Source: Eutreptiella sp. 'Long Island Sound 2002' (lineage: Eukaryota; Euglenozoa; Euglenophyceae; Eutreptiales; Eutreptiaceae). From it: DNA of 64,000 nucleotides. The notes below the pieces were generated by a model, which was not told the origin of the DNA, made no database searches, and saw nothing but the letters and a program-made list of their open reading frames with translations. Made by a program: the position numbers and the translations under genes. Below, piece after piece: positions 30,405 to 41,235 of this stretch. Location of the stretch: the NCBI GenBank assembly GCA_964036045.1, contig OZ038388.1, forward strand, positions 5,928,058 through 5,992,057. The letters run 5' to 3'. Positions within the stretch are counted from its first letter, which is position 1, and each line of letters begins with the position of its first letter.

Positions 30405-32073
30405 ATGCTTGCCCAGGCCACTGGGCCTTGACAAACTGCCGCCGACGCCACCACACTGTCCCCTGGCGGCATCAGTGTCCGGGACACCCAAGCCCGCCTG
30501 GCCACAGGAGGTCATAGTTCTTGCCGACGCCGGACAATTGACATGTCTAGCAGCCATCGATGACGCCGACTACATCATCTCGGACGAAGTGGTGCTGGAG
30601 AGTGGAGTTACAGAGGCTGCCTCCGTGTTATTCGACCTCTTCAAGGACTGCGACTCGTCCGAAAAACTAGCTGCCGCTCTTTACGGCAGTCGCCCCAACG
30701 TTGTGCTCGTTGGCGAAATGACAGAATATTACAAAATTCAAGGTGCCATCAAGAGGCTGCCTACCGATGTGCCTATGCTGGGACGCTTTGTCGCCATCCT
30801 GCTTGAGCCTGTCAGCGATGAAGATGACAAACCATCGTTTCTCAATCGCGCACTCGCCCTCAACTCCAACCTACCGTTCGGGTGTGAAAAGCTTCAAACG
30901 CCGGACAGGTCTCTCATGCACATACGCACACATGATCGATTTGATGACTGGATAGCAAGCAGCACAAGGGACTCCAGGAGTATGTCGCCGCCCCCGACCT
31001 ACAAGCTTCTGCGACTTATGACACCTGGAGCTGAAGTCGATAAAGTGGTGTTCCATGAACCAGACGTACGGGACAACCAGTACGCCATCCAGGTCCACAG
31101 TGACCTAATCAATGGTCTACTAGGAGCTATTGGCTTGAACTCGGATGAGGTCCATCTCCTTCCAGGAACAGACCCACGGAACTCAAAGTTGTTCTTCACG
31201 GAGCTGAACGAGGAACAAGTGAACGCCGTGGGCTCGCAGTTTGGATCCAAGGCAAGGTTTCAGACGCAACCAATGTAATGGTATCGAGGGGCCAATTTGA
31301 CGAACATGTTTGCTGTCTATGAGGTCTAGATAAAGAAGACGCACAAGGAAACATGGTCACCTATGCTATACGCTTCAGTTCTCGCAATGTTCTGGACGGT
31401 CCCTGGCGTCTTGCAGCCGCAGTCACCGGTGAAAATCCATGTGTTGGGCCCAAGTAAACTTCTACTGGGCCTCACAGACACTGGGCACTCGCTGCCGACC
31501 ACCGGATATAACGAACTGGTGGCAGCCATTGGAGCCGTTTTCAAAGACCTCAAGACAGGGCAGTTCCTCGACCGAGACATCATCTCCAAGCCTGCTATCC
31601 CATCGACGTGGAAGAAGGAGCTGGTGGGCACAATATACATCTTGGATATGGCGCCTTGATGGTACCTCTCGGATCTGAAGAAAGCTCTTGCCCCCTCGGT
31701 GCACTGCCGATACATCGCGGACCGCGTCATGTGGAGCGTTGGAGAAATGCGCACAGCCACGTGGCGACTAACCGGGGAAAGTGTGTCGCAACTGGTTGCA
31801 AAGGTCGGTCTACTTGTCCCATTCTGGAATGCCCCCCATGTTTGTGATCTCAGAAGCGGACTACGAAGTGCGGAAAAAACGCATCACAGACCGAAGAATA
31901 CAGATGATGCCAAAACACGCAAACAAGGCCTAATCATGGCGGGTGAAATTGCCAAGGCAATGGAATTGGACGACCAAGTCGACAGGGTCATTAGCTGTCT
32001 CAAAAGAAAACGCGACTTGAGGGAGGATCAGGCTTCGTCGACCAATGGATTGGCGATGGTGCAGAAACCATGA
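30405..32073 (+). pseudogene. LINE B ORF1
   Basis: The first frame runs to TAA at 31278 and includes VIVLADAGQLTCLAAIDDAD-like text, AASVLFDLFKDCDSSEKLAA and ELNEEQVNAVGSQFGSKARF. A second stretch in the same phase (31363-32073, with TGA at 31657) includes VKIHVLGPSKLLLGLTDTGH, SVSQLVAKVGLLVPFWNAPH and DQVDRVISCLKRKRDLREDQ. No RRM, zinc knuckle or 2A motif is seen. The final TGA (32071-32073) overlaps the ATG of the endonuclease ORF (32070), giving ATGATG, which suggests coupled translation of the downstream ORF. Confidence 0.55.
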
Positions 32074-33113
32074 TGTCTGCATCAAGTATCACTCTGAGTA
32101 GCACGCTCAGAGTTTCATTTCCAAATGTCAATGGATTTCAAACAAAGGTAACCCCGAGAAAGCGAAAGCAGACTCGGATAGTGGCCTCGGGGTCACTACT
32201 TCGGTCCCTCGAGGTGGATTTCTTCGCCATCCAAGAGCCCTAGGTTGTCACAGCGGAGGATCGCAAGGCACGCGCTCGGTGCCTGTCGAAGTACGGGTAC
32301 GGCCTGGACGGGCCACTCCATGAAGAAGGACGGGGTGGAGTAGCACCGGCGTGGAAGACATCCAAGTGGACCTTACAGGCTATGCAGTTCGTGTCCCCCA
32401 GGGCACTGAAAGGGTCATTGTCGAGTGGTCCTCTGGAGATCACTCTAATGGTGGTGCACTTCCACCACAAGCACTCACGGCGACAAGCGCAATGGAAAAA
32501 AATCCCCAAAGAGTTGCATGGACCAAACCTAATCTTATGTGCTCATCACAATAGTTTGATAGTCAAACACCGGGACGCCTTTGCGCCCCCTGAGTTCGAA
32601 CATGACAGGTCTTAACGTGCCAGAGAACAAGAGGTCGCAGCCCTGGCGAAAGCGGGCCTGCATGATGTTTGGGTGGACATCCATTGCCCAACTCCGAAGG
32701 ATATCAAGGACAAAGAGTCATCGTGTCCAACGGGCTTCACATACGGCAGCCCTCGGGAAGGAGAGCGACTCGATCCACAGAGACTACGCCGCATCGACCG
32801 CATCCATGCGACGTCGGAATTGTTGAGCTTGGCGACGAGTGTGTATCCCATGTTTGCTGCCAACCCAGACCACAAAGCGGTTCTGGCTGCCGTCACGCCC
32901 CCCTCTTTTGAAACAGAGGGAAGGACCTCAGGATTTTACTGCCCGGAGGCTATCCTCCAACACCCAGAGGCAATGGAAGAACTAGAGACCTCCCTCAAAT
33001 CCATTACCTCGATGGGAGACCAATGGTGGGAAGATGCGCTGGGCTGCATCCACAAAAAGGCGGTCAATTATCAAAGGGAACGCGAAAAAAAGAAGCAGTC
33101 AGTCGAACTCTAG
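32070..33113 (+). pseudogene. LINE B AP-type endonuclease
   Basis: In one frame: LRVSFPNVNGFQTKV (start), VDFFAIQEP (Glu), EEGRGGVAPAW, VVHFHHKHSRRQAQWKKI, LILCAHHNSLIVKHRD, RRIDRIHATSELLS and NPDHKAVLAAVTPP. These are the APE-type motifs in order. As in LINE A, the position of the usual Asp in the D-x-N motif is His (AHHNS). Two in-frame stops (about 32242 and 32613) break it. Start ATG 32070 overlaps the ORF1 stop. Confidence 0.75.
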
Positions 33114-33355
33114 GCGTTGCGACTCCTACGTGTCTCCACAAAAGAATTAGTCACGCCGGCGGTGTATCAATTCCTTTCATCGCTGGGAATAGCAGCAACC
33201 GAAGCAGCACAACTTACACCCTCTTGGTTGGGGTATATGAAAAGGCACAACGTGACACAACGGGCATGGGGACGCTCTCCAAACTCAAAGGGATAATCGC
33301 GTCCAGGGAAACTTCAGGGGACTTGGGAACTAGAACAAATGAACTATACTAGCTG

Positions 33356-35033
33356 ATGAGGGAACTGCAGGAAGGAAAGAAACTTCAACAGCTGGTGTCT
33401 CGGACACGCACCGCAGTACGCGGGGCAAAAGCAGTGGCCCAAAAGCTTGTGGAAGACTGGGACCGAGTATCCACTCCAACGGAGCCAACGGAGGAAGACT
33501 GTGTGGCCTACCTTAAGGCGTTAGGAGTGGAACAGCGGCTGCGCAAGGGAGGTCGAGTGCTGTTCAAGCAACTTTCCCCTGAAATAGTACATGAGGGTCT
33601 CAAGCGATTGAGCAGCAACAGTGCGCCAGGGTTGGACGGTTTCTCAGCAAAGTTCTTCAAAAGATTCTTAGAGGTCTTTGAACCCCGAATGCATGAGTCG
33701 CTGAAACGGGCTCTAGACACGGGTACCATGCCGGAGAAATGGATGTCAGGAGTGGTGACCATCATTCCCAAGACGAAGGCAATGCAAACTCTAGACTCGC
33801 TCCGGCCCGTCGCATTGCAAACAACACGTCAAAACTGGCTCACCAACATCTTTCCAATTCAATTGGAGGATGTGTTGCTGCACTGCATTCCGGCACAACA
33901 AACGGGCTTCCTTCGTCACAGAACCATCCTCCAACATGTTTATGGTTCGAGGGCTCTCTGGGATGGCTTGCACGAAGGAGCGGCACTGTCAGTGGACTTC
34001 AAAAATGCGTTCCCCACGATGTCACACGAGATGGTGGCGGCAGCACTGGGTCTAATCTGCATACCGTTCTTGTACATCCGGCTAATATTGCATTTGCTGC
34101 GTGCACCATATCTGTACTTCGTGGGCAAAGGATACATCCCGGGGGTCTACCACTACTTGCGTGCGGGTACGCGCCAAGGGGACCCACTCTCCCCGGCTTT
34201 TCTCCCTGGTGGCGCCCTTTGTTATCTTCCCACTACAAGACCTCGACCCAGGACTCACTGTCATGATGTATGCGGATGACCTCATCATCTTTCTAGATGG
34301 ACGGGCCAACCCACAGTTGTTGGGGAGAATATGGAAAGTGGTGTCCTGCTTTGGACAATTTTCGGGTTTGAACTTAAACTTTAGCAAAAGGGCCGCGATA
34401 TTTCGCAGCTGTGGAGGACAAGCATGGGCAAAGTGTTTTGGTGATATTGGAGTGGACGTCAAAAATTTCGTTCAGTATCTTGGGGTACGCTTGGGGAATA
34501 TACGGCACCACCAAGATGACCAGGCATGGCGGCTGACAATAGAACAGGCCTTTGCACCAGCACTTCAAGAAGCCTTTCGGCGCGCACGGGTGGTGTCCAC
34601 GCTGCTTTTGTCCATGGATGAGCGCGCCTTCATGTTGACATCATGGATTTTACCGGTGGTGGCATGGGTATCCAAGGCATACCACGCCCCAATCCCGGTG
34701 ATCAGGCAGCTGAAGTTAGTCTACCACGTGACCATGGGTACCAACATTTGGGGAGTCACTCTGCCAATCCTCTCGCGGCCACGGTTGCAAGGGGGAGTGG
34801 CCCTGCCGGAGCCAAGATTATTTCCGATGCACCAAGCAGCAGCTCCGTTCGTCAGCCTCGTGACAGAACCCCACAAATATCCCAACAAGTCAGTTGAGAC
34901 CTTCTATGCGTGGGCAACATCAATTGGGTTTACACAATACAAAGACAACCTCCCATACATCCAGCTGGGCATGGTTCGAACAGCGGGACTAACATTCCTG
35001 GGATGGTCAGCAAAGGCACACTCATATATCTAG
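33356..35033 (+). pseudogene. LINE B reverse transcriptase
   Basis: RT motifs in order: SNSAPGLDGFSAKFFKRFLE, MPEKWMSGVVTIIPKTKAM, LRPVALQTTRQNWLTN, AALSVDFKNAFPTMSHEM (catalytic Asp), LRAGTRQGDPLSP, then after a frame change near 34200 LTVMMYADDLIIFLDG (YADD), FSGLNLNFSKRAAIF and VQYLGVRLGNIRHH. Motif B to YADD spacing is about 30 codons, normal for LINE RTs. A single frameshift is the main damage in this segment, making it the best preserved RT of LINEs A to C. Confidence 0.85.
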
Positions 35034-35396
35034 CGGGTGGCCGCGCAAGTGGCCCCCCCAAAAGACGGGGACCAATTACCGCCATGGCACTCAGTCTATT
35101 TCCGGAATGAGTACAATTGTTCCTACTACAACATGAAGATGTTCCGAAGGGGTGTACTGACGTGGGGTCACTTCCAATCTCTTGAAGATGTGAGGCTAAT
35201 GAATGCACTGCCTCGAACCTAAAAGGGGGTATACAACCATGGCGGACGGCTCCTAAGCGAAATCTCGTCGAAAGAGGGGTTTGATACCCCCACGGTCCAT
35301 GTTCAAAATTGGACCAGGGCGTGGTTGCTACAATTCTATGCGTCACAACCAGGGGTACGCGATCCACAATCACCCGAGGTGTGGGAACAATGGGCA
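35034..35396 (+). pseudogene. LINE B linker after RT, left of the VIPER-like insertion
   Basis: Readable pieces are PPWHSVYFRNEYNCSYYNM, RRGVLTWGHFQSLEDVRLMN and, before the insertion, TVHVQNWTRAWLLQFYASQP and SPEVWEQWAN. The last frame meets the element at AAC (35397-35399) and resumes in frame at 40614 as AHPPPRLKYFAQRVLWHKL. Confidence 0.7.
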
Positions 35397-35544
35397 AACC
35401 CCTGTGCGCTGTATTGAAGTTCTGATGGAGGCTGTCGGTTGCAGGGACAGCAGCATTAACTGTCTTGACCATAGTTATGAACTGCAGGTAGCTCCCTTTG
35501 CACTGTGCAGTGTGTTTTTCATTTTTACATGAGCAGACAGGCCC
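35397..35544 (+). repeat. A1 repeat of VIPER-like element
   Basis: It starts AACCCCTGTGCGCTGTATTG and ends GAGCAGACAGGCCC. It matches A2 at 40285-40432 with a few substitutions. Confidence 0.92.
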
Positions 35545-37166
35545 AGTCGGAGGCACCCCGCGACTATGGGTGCCTTTCTCATGCCGTGGGGGCGTCAGCA
35601 GCTCGCCAACGTGGAGAAGTGGTCAGGGACGACAACAACCAGACCAGCCGACTGGGATACCAGGGCGCGGAGGAAGCCGGGATGCCCCACAGTGGATCTC
35701 GTGATGACAATGGTGAGGTGTTTGTGGGCCGTGCGGATGTTGAAGAGCTCGTCGAATGATGGCAAGACCAAGAAGAGGGTTGGGACTCGGACGCGGTTCT
35801 CGATGAGTGGGACAGTGTGAGGACGGGTGACGGCTTCACTGAGGTGCACGCGACGGTGTTCTTCCAAGAAAGTGCGGACGATCGGCCACTGGACCCGGAA
35901 GGGCAATTATTGGTAAGGGATCGCCACGTTCTGCTGCGGGACCGAGGGGCTGTACACCGGGTACCGGTGCACATGGACAGGGACTACAGGCAGTTTGCAG
36001 CATGGTGTCCTGATCAGCTTGAGAACGTCATCTTCATTGCGGGGGCTACAGTGTTGCTGAACAACGTGAGCCTGCGAGACCTTGGTGTCGTGCCTGGTAT
36101 GCTGCTGGAGATGAGAGCCCGACTGACGGGGGGGGCTGGGGACTCGCATCCGATGGCGGCGCTGGCCATCTTCCGTGTGCAGAAGTACGAAACCTGGAGG
36201 GAGTACCTGGCGGGCTCCCCGATGACGGCAGGAGCGCTGACACGCGCCATAGAAAAGATGATAGGCTGGTTTGCAGGAGACTTGCCCTCTTTGTTGAGGA
36301 ACGTCAACGTCACGTGCCCAGGACTGGAGCCGGAGCATATGTGGACGTTGCTGGGATGCTTTGAGACGTATGCGGGCGCCCTGTTGGATTTCTCCGTGAT
36401 GCGGTACGTGCGGGTTCGCCGTGAAGAGTACCATGATGCAGAGGACTGGGATGCGTTGCAGGAGGCCCGCAAAGAATATGACGAGGTCGAGCATCACGTC
36501 CGGTTATAGGGAGCGAACAGAAAAGAACAAGATGGGCTTGAGCTTGACCGTAGCGACGAAGAGGAAGAAGAGAGCCCGTGCGAGGTCCTAAGCCTGGAGA
36601 ACGCGCGGAAAATCAGGAAGCGGCCGGGTGCACCCAAATGGACAGTAAGGCTCAGCAAGGCCCTTCGAGACTACCTACAGCAGCCAGAGAGAGCGGAAGA
36701 GCATAGCCTAGCGAATGCCATATGGGAAGTTATGCGGAAGATGGATCGCCAAGGGAGTGCCTACTTGAAGGAGGAATGGAAGAAAAAGCACAAGAAAGAA
36801 AAGAAGAGGCGACGCAAGGAGCGGAAGAAGGCGAAGAAGGCGGGCCACAAAAGCAAGAAAGGCAAAGGACGCAAGTCAAGAGATACCGAGTCCTCCAGCG
36901 GCAGCTCCAGCGATTCCAGCACCAGCTCGGACGGTTCGTCATCCTCCCAGTCCAGTGGCAGAAGTGGACGCCAGAAGGCCACGCAACCGGCGAGCGCCGG
37001 CCGCAAAGGAAAGATGGAGATCCGGGTCGTGGACGGGCGGCGGGAGTTTTGGTCTAAGAAAAGCCAGCGGTGGATCGACTGTACCAACCCGCCAGAGGAG
37101 CCATGCCCTAAGTGTGGTCAACGGCACTGGTACCACGAGGCAGAGGCCTTTGGCTGTGGGGCCTGA
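35505..37166 (+). pseudogene. Gag-like ORF of VIPER-like element
   Basis: One reading frame runs through the whole interval, broken only by TGA at 35757-35759 and TAG at 36507-36509. The middle (35817-36509) encodes a globular domain (HRVPVHMDRDYRQFAAWCPD; FRVQKYETWREYLAGSPMTA; EHMWTLLGCFETYAGALLDF). The C-terminal part is strongly basic (KKHKKEKKRRRKERKKAKKA), then Ser-rich (SSSGSSSDSSTSSDGSSSSQ), then CPKCGQRHWYHEAEAFGC, a Cys/His cluster resembling the zinc-binding end of Gag proteins. Nucleic-acid binding and packaging of element RNA are inferred. The natural start is uncertain. Confidence 0.65.
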
Positions 37167-38195
37167 CTACGAGAGCACGGGGGGGGCGCGTTGGATGAGG
37201 TGGACAGGGGGGGTCGGGCACTCCGCGAGGCCATACAGCAGTGCCTGGATGCCATACAGTCAGAGCCTGCACACTCCTGGCTGTTAGCGGCGGCACATGC
37301 CCTGGAAGAGAGCACCAGGAAGGGATACGCAGCAGCCCTTCGACGGCTGCGGAAGCGCAGTCGGGAACAGTTTGGGGCGAGCCCACGCCAGGTTGTGGAG
37401 TTGGAGATCAAGGAAATGGTGGCAAGTGAGAATGCGGAGGGGAACCTCAAAAAGTTACTGTCCGCCTGCAGGCAGTTGGACACGTTACGGCTTCATCCCA
37501 GGATTGTGGAAGCCGGGGACTGGCAGGTGGTCAAGTGGTTGGCAAAGAGGCGGGTACGTGGCGAGTCAGCCCTGGTACGCTGGGCGCCGATGGAATTGTT
37601 CGTCTGGCTGGCGGAGCAGATTGTGGACGTGGAAAGCGCCGAAATCCTGGCGCTGGCCTGCATCAGCGTGGCGTGCCTGCTGCGGGTGGGAGAAGCGGCC
37701 ACAATGCGCACCAGTACACGTGGAGACGTCCGTTTCAACGGCGAAAAAGGGCGGCCAGGCATCTGGGATGTGCAGGTCGGACCATGGACAAGGTGGTGGG
37801 TACTGTTCTTCTGGGAAATCCGACGACTCAAACACGGGCGTGCCGACTTGCCCTTTTCCTTCCAGAGCGCGGCGGAGTTACAGGCGGGATGGAAAAAGAT
37901 CGTTGGAGGCTCGGACTTCGAAGGGTACAGGTGGCATGCACTGCGTAGGTGTGGAGCGGCGGTCCTGTGGTTCTGGGGCGCCCGCATCAAGACGGTCATG
38001 CTCGCGGAATGGTGGGTCACTCCCAGTGTCGCCAAGGATTACTGCCACCCGACGCACGCGTGGTCCTGCGAAAGACGGATGCACCTCCCGGTTCCGGTGG
38101 ACTGGGTGGGGGGGGGGGGGGACAGGCGGAGCGTTCCAGTACAGGTCAGAAGAACGACCTGTGGACGGTCTGTGGGCAAGATGGGTCCGAGCTGA
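37167..38195 (+). CDS. Tyrosine recombinase (YR) of VIPER-like element
   Basis: The frame is the same as Gag, directly after its TGA (37164-37166), and is open for over 330 codons. Counting from 37191: N-terminal core-binding-like ALEESTRKGYAAALRRLRKR (38-57), then the catalytic domain with Arg165 in LACLLRVGEAATM-type text, His249-x-x-Arg252 in YRWHALRRCGAAVLWFWGAR, and Tyr284 in SVAKDYCHP. This R...HxxR...Y series is the tyrosine recombinase signature of DIRS-order retroelements, which integrate a circular DNA by recombination. A poly-G run follows Tyr284 at about 38107-38120. No ATG is obvious at the start, so readthrough or reinitiation from Gag is possible. Confidence 0.8.
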   Translation, partial: LREHGGGALDEVDRGGRALREAIQQCLDAIQSEPAHSWLLAAAHALEESTRKGYAAALRRLRKRSREQFGASPRQVVELEIKEMVASENAEGNLKKLLSACRQLDTLRLHPRIVEAGDWQVVKWLAKRRVRGESALVRWAPMELFVWLAEQIVDVESAEILALACISVACLLRVGEAATMRTSTRGDVRFNGEKGRPGIWDVQVGPWTRWWVLFFWEIRRLKHGRADLPFSFQSAAELQAGWKKIVGGSDFEGYRWHALRRCGAAVLWFWGARIKTVMLAEWWVTPSVAKDYCHPTHAWSCERRMHLPVPVDWVGGGGDRRSVPVQVRRTTCGRSVGKMGPS

Positions 38196-38339
38196 TCTGC
38201 GAGACGCTGCACCTCAGCGATGCCCTGGGGCTCAGGCGAGTGCGGTCGGCACAAAGAGACGGAAGAGAAGCAAATCCCTGGAGCCCACGCGTGCCGCACG
38301 CACAGAGTACGACGGCGAGTCCAGCAGTGAAGGAGAATA

Positions 38340-39235
38340 CCGGTTCATGGAGTGTGACCGGTGACGTGTTGGGTGGCTTCGGCGGGCAGGTGGAGAGGCT
38401 GATGCGACTGCCGGATGTCCCGCGTAAGCTGGAAGGCCTTGTGGCGGGAGGGCTGATGGCACTGGGAAGGCTGGCGGCTACTATTGACCCGCGCAGGGGG
38501 TTGGCAAGACTGACGCAGGCCCTGGAGACCATCTCGGAGGAAGGCCTCAGTCAGGCGTCGGAAGAGGCGTACTATGATGATGACGAGCTGGAGCCGGTGA
38601 GCCTACAGCTTGCCAGGCGGGGGATTGGAGAAGTGGGCAAGGTTAGAATGGCCGATACCATATGGCGGCGTTGCGTACCGAAAGACCTGCTACGTACGTA
38701 CCAGGCATGGGATCGGAAATATGCCAGTGGTATACCAATGGTGGACAGCCCAACCGTGGGTGACATGCTCAGCGCTATTCGCGACGCGGGACCTTTGAAG
38801 AAATGCAGCGAGGCCCGGGGTATCAGCAAAGCAAGGGTCATTCCTAAGAACCCTAGGAACTCGCAGAAGTGTGCGCTCATTTTTGCATGTGTTGGTCTGA
38901 ACGACGCAGACTGGCGTAAACCGCCCAAATTCCGTTTGCCCCACATAGAGCAGGTGACTCGCCTCATGGCGGAGGCAGGTCATAAGGCTTTTTTGGGGAA
39001 AATAGATCTCAGCAATTGTTTTTGGTCTATTCGCATGCTGTACAAGTGGTGTAAGGTTTTTCCGTGTGAACACACCCCAGGGATGTTTCCGCTGGCCGAC
39101 TCTGCCCTTCGGGTGGAAGTACTCGCCTGTACTTTGCCAGAGACTTGTGTCCGCGCTAGTCAGGAGGGCCCTACGGGACTTGCGGGCGCGGGGGGTCACT
39201 TACCTGGACGATGTTCTTGTGTCTGCTGTGGGTAG
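38340..39235 (+). pseudogene. Reverse transcriptase of VIPER-like element, N-terminal part
   Basis: In a frame different from YR: VRMADTIWRRCVPKDLLRTY, AWDRKYASGIPMVDSPTVGD, KARVIPKNPRNSQKCALIFA, FRLPHIEQVTRLMAEAGHKA and FLGKIDLSNCFWSIRML, the DIRS-type RT motif A (K-x-D-L-x-N-x-F-W). A -1 frame change near 39070-39080 breaks the ORF: text after KWCKVFPCEH continues in the frame of the next feature. The frame overlaps YR upstream, so the ORF may begin inside the YR gene. Confidence 0.75.
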
Positions 39236-40164
39236 GTGCCGTTTGCGCGTTGCTGCGCGCCGCGTGAGCCGAGTCTTGGGCAGGGCGGGGTTCCTGATTA
39301 GCCCCAAGAGTGTAATTGAGCCTGTCCGGACCTTGGATTTTATTGGGAAGCAATTTTCCGCCGCTGCTATGACTGTGGAGAATAAGCCAGGGATTATTGG
39401 TGGCATTGTGGCTCTCTGGCTTTTGGGCATTGTCCAGAACAGGCTGAGCGCGCGGATGGCTGCGCGGCTGTTAGGCAAACTTGAGTGGGCTGTGAGGCCC
39501 AATGCTCGACTGGCCCCTTTTGTTGCAGGGGGTCACTGTTGGAAGTTGAGCGATTTTTGTGATTTTCCTAGGGGCATGCATAGGGCACTGATGATTGCCA
39601 TTGCCTTTGCCCTGACCCCGCAGTGCTTTGCCCCTTGGCCCTGGTTGCCTTAGATTCCAGCGGCACAGTGTGTCTTTTTCACTGACGCCGCCAAGCGAAG
39701 TAAGACGGGCAGGTGCATGATTGGGATTGTCAGGGAGGGCCGGCGATGGCTCAGCCGTAAAGCGCCTAAGTGGATCGGTTCTCTACAGCAGGCATAACTG
39801 TATGCAGCAGTTTATGCACTGCGCTTGGGTTGCTATATGCGCTTGCCTTATGTTGCAATTGCCACTGACAGCGACGTTGGTAGGGCACAGATTTTAGGCA
39901 TGCACGGGGGTATTTTTTTTGCGTAGCCAGCAGCGACTTCTTCGGCAGTTGTTCTGGCTCAGGAGCTGGAATGATCGCCCTATGGGTGTTTTCAGGGTAA
40001 GCACGGATTTGAATCCTGCCGACCCGCCAAGTAGGCTAGGATCCTTTCGCACGCACAGTGATGTTACTGACAGTGTTGAGCGCCGGCAGGCAGCTTGGAA
40101 AGGTGAGCCGAATCGTTTTACTTGTCTTGAATTTCTTCCGAGGTTTGCTTGGCGTTTGCGTTGA
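39066..40164 (+). pseudogene. RT C-terminal part and RNase H of VIPER-like element
   Basis: RT continues with RWPTLPFGWKYSPVLCQRLV, RARGVTYLDDVLVSAV (YLDD box) and LDFIGKQFSA. TAG at 39651 is followed in frame by CVFFTDAAKRSKTGRCMIGI (RNase H first Asp), KWIGSLQQA then TAA where the usual Glu-Leu-Tyr-Ala would be, and VAIATDSDVGRAQI (Asp). After a T-run near 39910 another frame reads FRVSTDLNPADPPSRLG, the NPAD-x-x-SR motif that closes RNase H in DIRS-order elements. The reading ends at 40164, 24 bp before B1. Confidence 0.75.
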
Positions 40165-40187
40165 TCCTCGCATTCGCTCGTATAAGG

Positions 40188-40287
40188 GTTGGCAGCTTGG
40201 TCTGCATGTGGAATGCAATGCCTGTTCGTCCTGTGCTTGCTTTTGTTGGTGCATTTGTCTGCCCTGCGAACGACAGCCGGTTTGAAC
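40188..40287 (+). repeat. B1 repeat of VIPER-like element
   Basis: It starts GTTGGCAGCTTGGTCTGC and ends CAGCCGGTTTGAAC. It differs from B2 (40514-40613) at about one base and directly abuts A2, with AAC shared. Confidence 0.92.
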
Positions 40288-40432
40288 CCCTGTACGCTGT
40301 ATTGAAGTTCTGATGGAGGCTGTCGGTTGCAGGAACAGCAGCATTAACTGTCTTGACCATAGTTATGAACTGCAGGTTGCTCCCTTTGCACTGTGCAGTC
40401 TGTTTTTCATTTTTACATGAGCAGACAGGCCC
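40285..40432 (+). repeat. A2 repeat of VIPER-like element
   Basis: 148 bp, matching A1. The B1-A2 junction corresponds to the join expected in a circular intermediate. Confidence 0.92.
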
Positions 40433-40513
40433 GCCCACCCACCCGGAGATTTTGTCTTTTCCGTGCGTACACTGGCACGGAGCGTCGCACCTAGGCAGTC
40501 TGGGATACTTGAC

Positions 40514-40613
40514 GTTGGCAGCTTGGTCTGCATGTGGAATGCAATGCCTGTTCGTCCTGTGCTTGCTTTTGTTGCTGCATTTGTCTGCCCTGCGAACGAC
40601 AGCCGGTTTGAAC
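40514..40613 (+). repeat. B2 repeat of VIPER-like element
   Basis: 100 bp, ending GCCGGTTTGAAC at 40613, after which the LINE B frame resumes. Confidence 0.92.
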
Positions 40614-40970
40614 GCACATCCACCGCCAAGGTTGAAGTACTTCGCACAAAGAGTGTTGTGGCACAAACTTACGGTACATGAAAGGGTCTACAAGAGGTCG
40701 AGCACGGACAAGTGCCCGATATGCTCGCAAAACGAATCAATCAAGCACGATATGGTGGAATGCTCCATGTTCAAAGCGGTGGCGGCGGTCATACAACACT
40801 ATTTTGGCACAGTGGCAACCGGGGATGGGGAATTCCCTCCCCGGGATATGATGGTCCGACCATCAAGAGTGGTTGATAAGCACGGACCAAGGCTGGGCAA
40901 TGTGGTCGGCAAGAAGTGCCCATTGGCGATGCCGATGTGAGGTTAAGGCAGGAGCGTCACTAGTGTTCAC
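40614..40970 (+). pseudogene. LINE B Cys/His segment, right of the VIPER-like insertion
   Basis: AHPPPRLKYFAQRVLWHKLT leads to KCPICSQNESIKHDMVECSM, a Cys-x2-Cys...His...Cys zinc-binding pattern equivalent to CPMCGARETVFHALHNC in LINE A. A stop lies near 40938. Confidence 0.75.
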
Positions 40971-41235
40971 ATCATATCTGACGACGTGGCTCCGAGAGCT
41001 ATGTGAATGGATTGGATACTACTCAGGAGAATGCAGGGATCAGTGGAGAGGTTTCAAGCAATCGCTGGAGCAACTTCGGGACACAGGAGTGCAGCCACGA
41101 CAACGGGACGTACGCATACACAAGGGGTTAAGTGCGTGGCGCCAAACACGTACGGAGTGTTTCACACAAGATCGGAGCGGCAACACGCGCAACTGGCAAG
41201 GGGAAGCAGAACCACACCCGAAGCGCCCGAGGTAG

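Larger units (their letters stand above)
35397..40613 (+). mobile_element. VIPER-like tyrosine-recombinase retroelement with split direct repeats
   Basis: A 5.2-kb element in LINE B. Terminal structure: A1 (35397-35544), ORFs, B1 (40188-40287), A2 (40285-40432), B2 (40514-40613). A1/A2 are 148 bp and B1/B2 100 bp, nearly identical. This A1-B1-A2-B2 plan is the split direct repeat of PAT/Ngaro-type DIRS-order elements. The ORFs run Gag, tyrosine recombinase, RT-RNase H, so the recombinase precedes RT as in trypanosomatid VIPER, unlike DIRS/Ngaro where it is last. No target duplication: junctions share AAC, and removing the element restores the LINE B frame. Stops in Gag and frameshifts in RT-RH make this copy defective. 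Confidence 0.88.
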
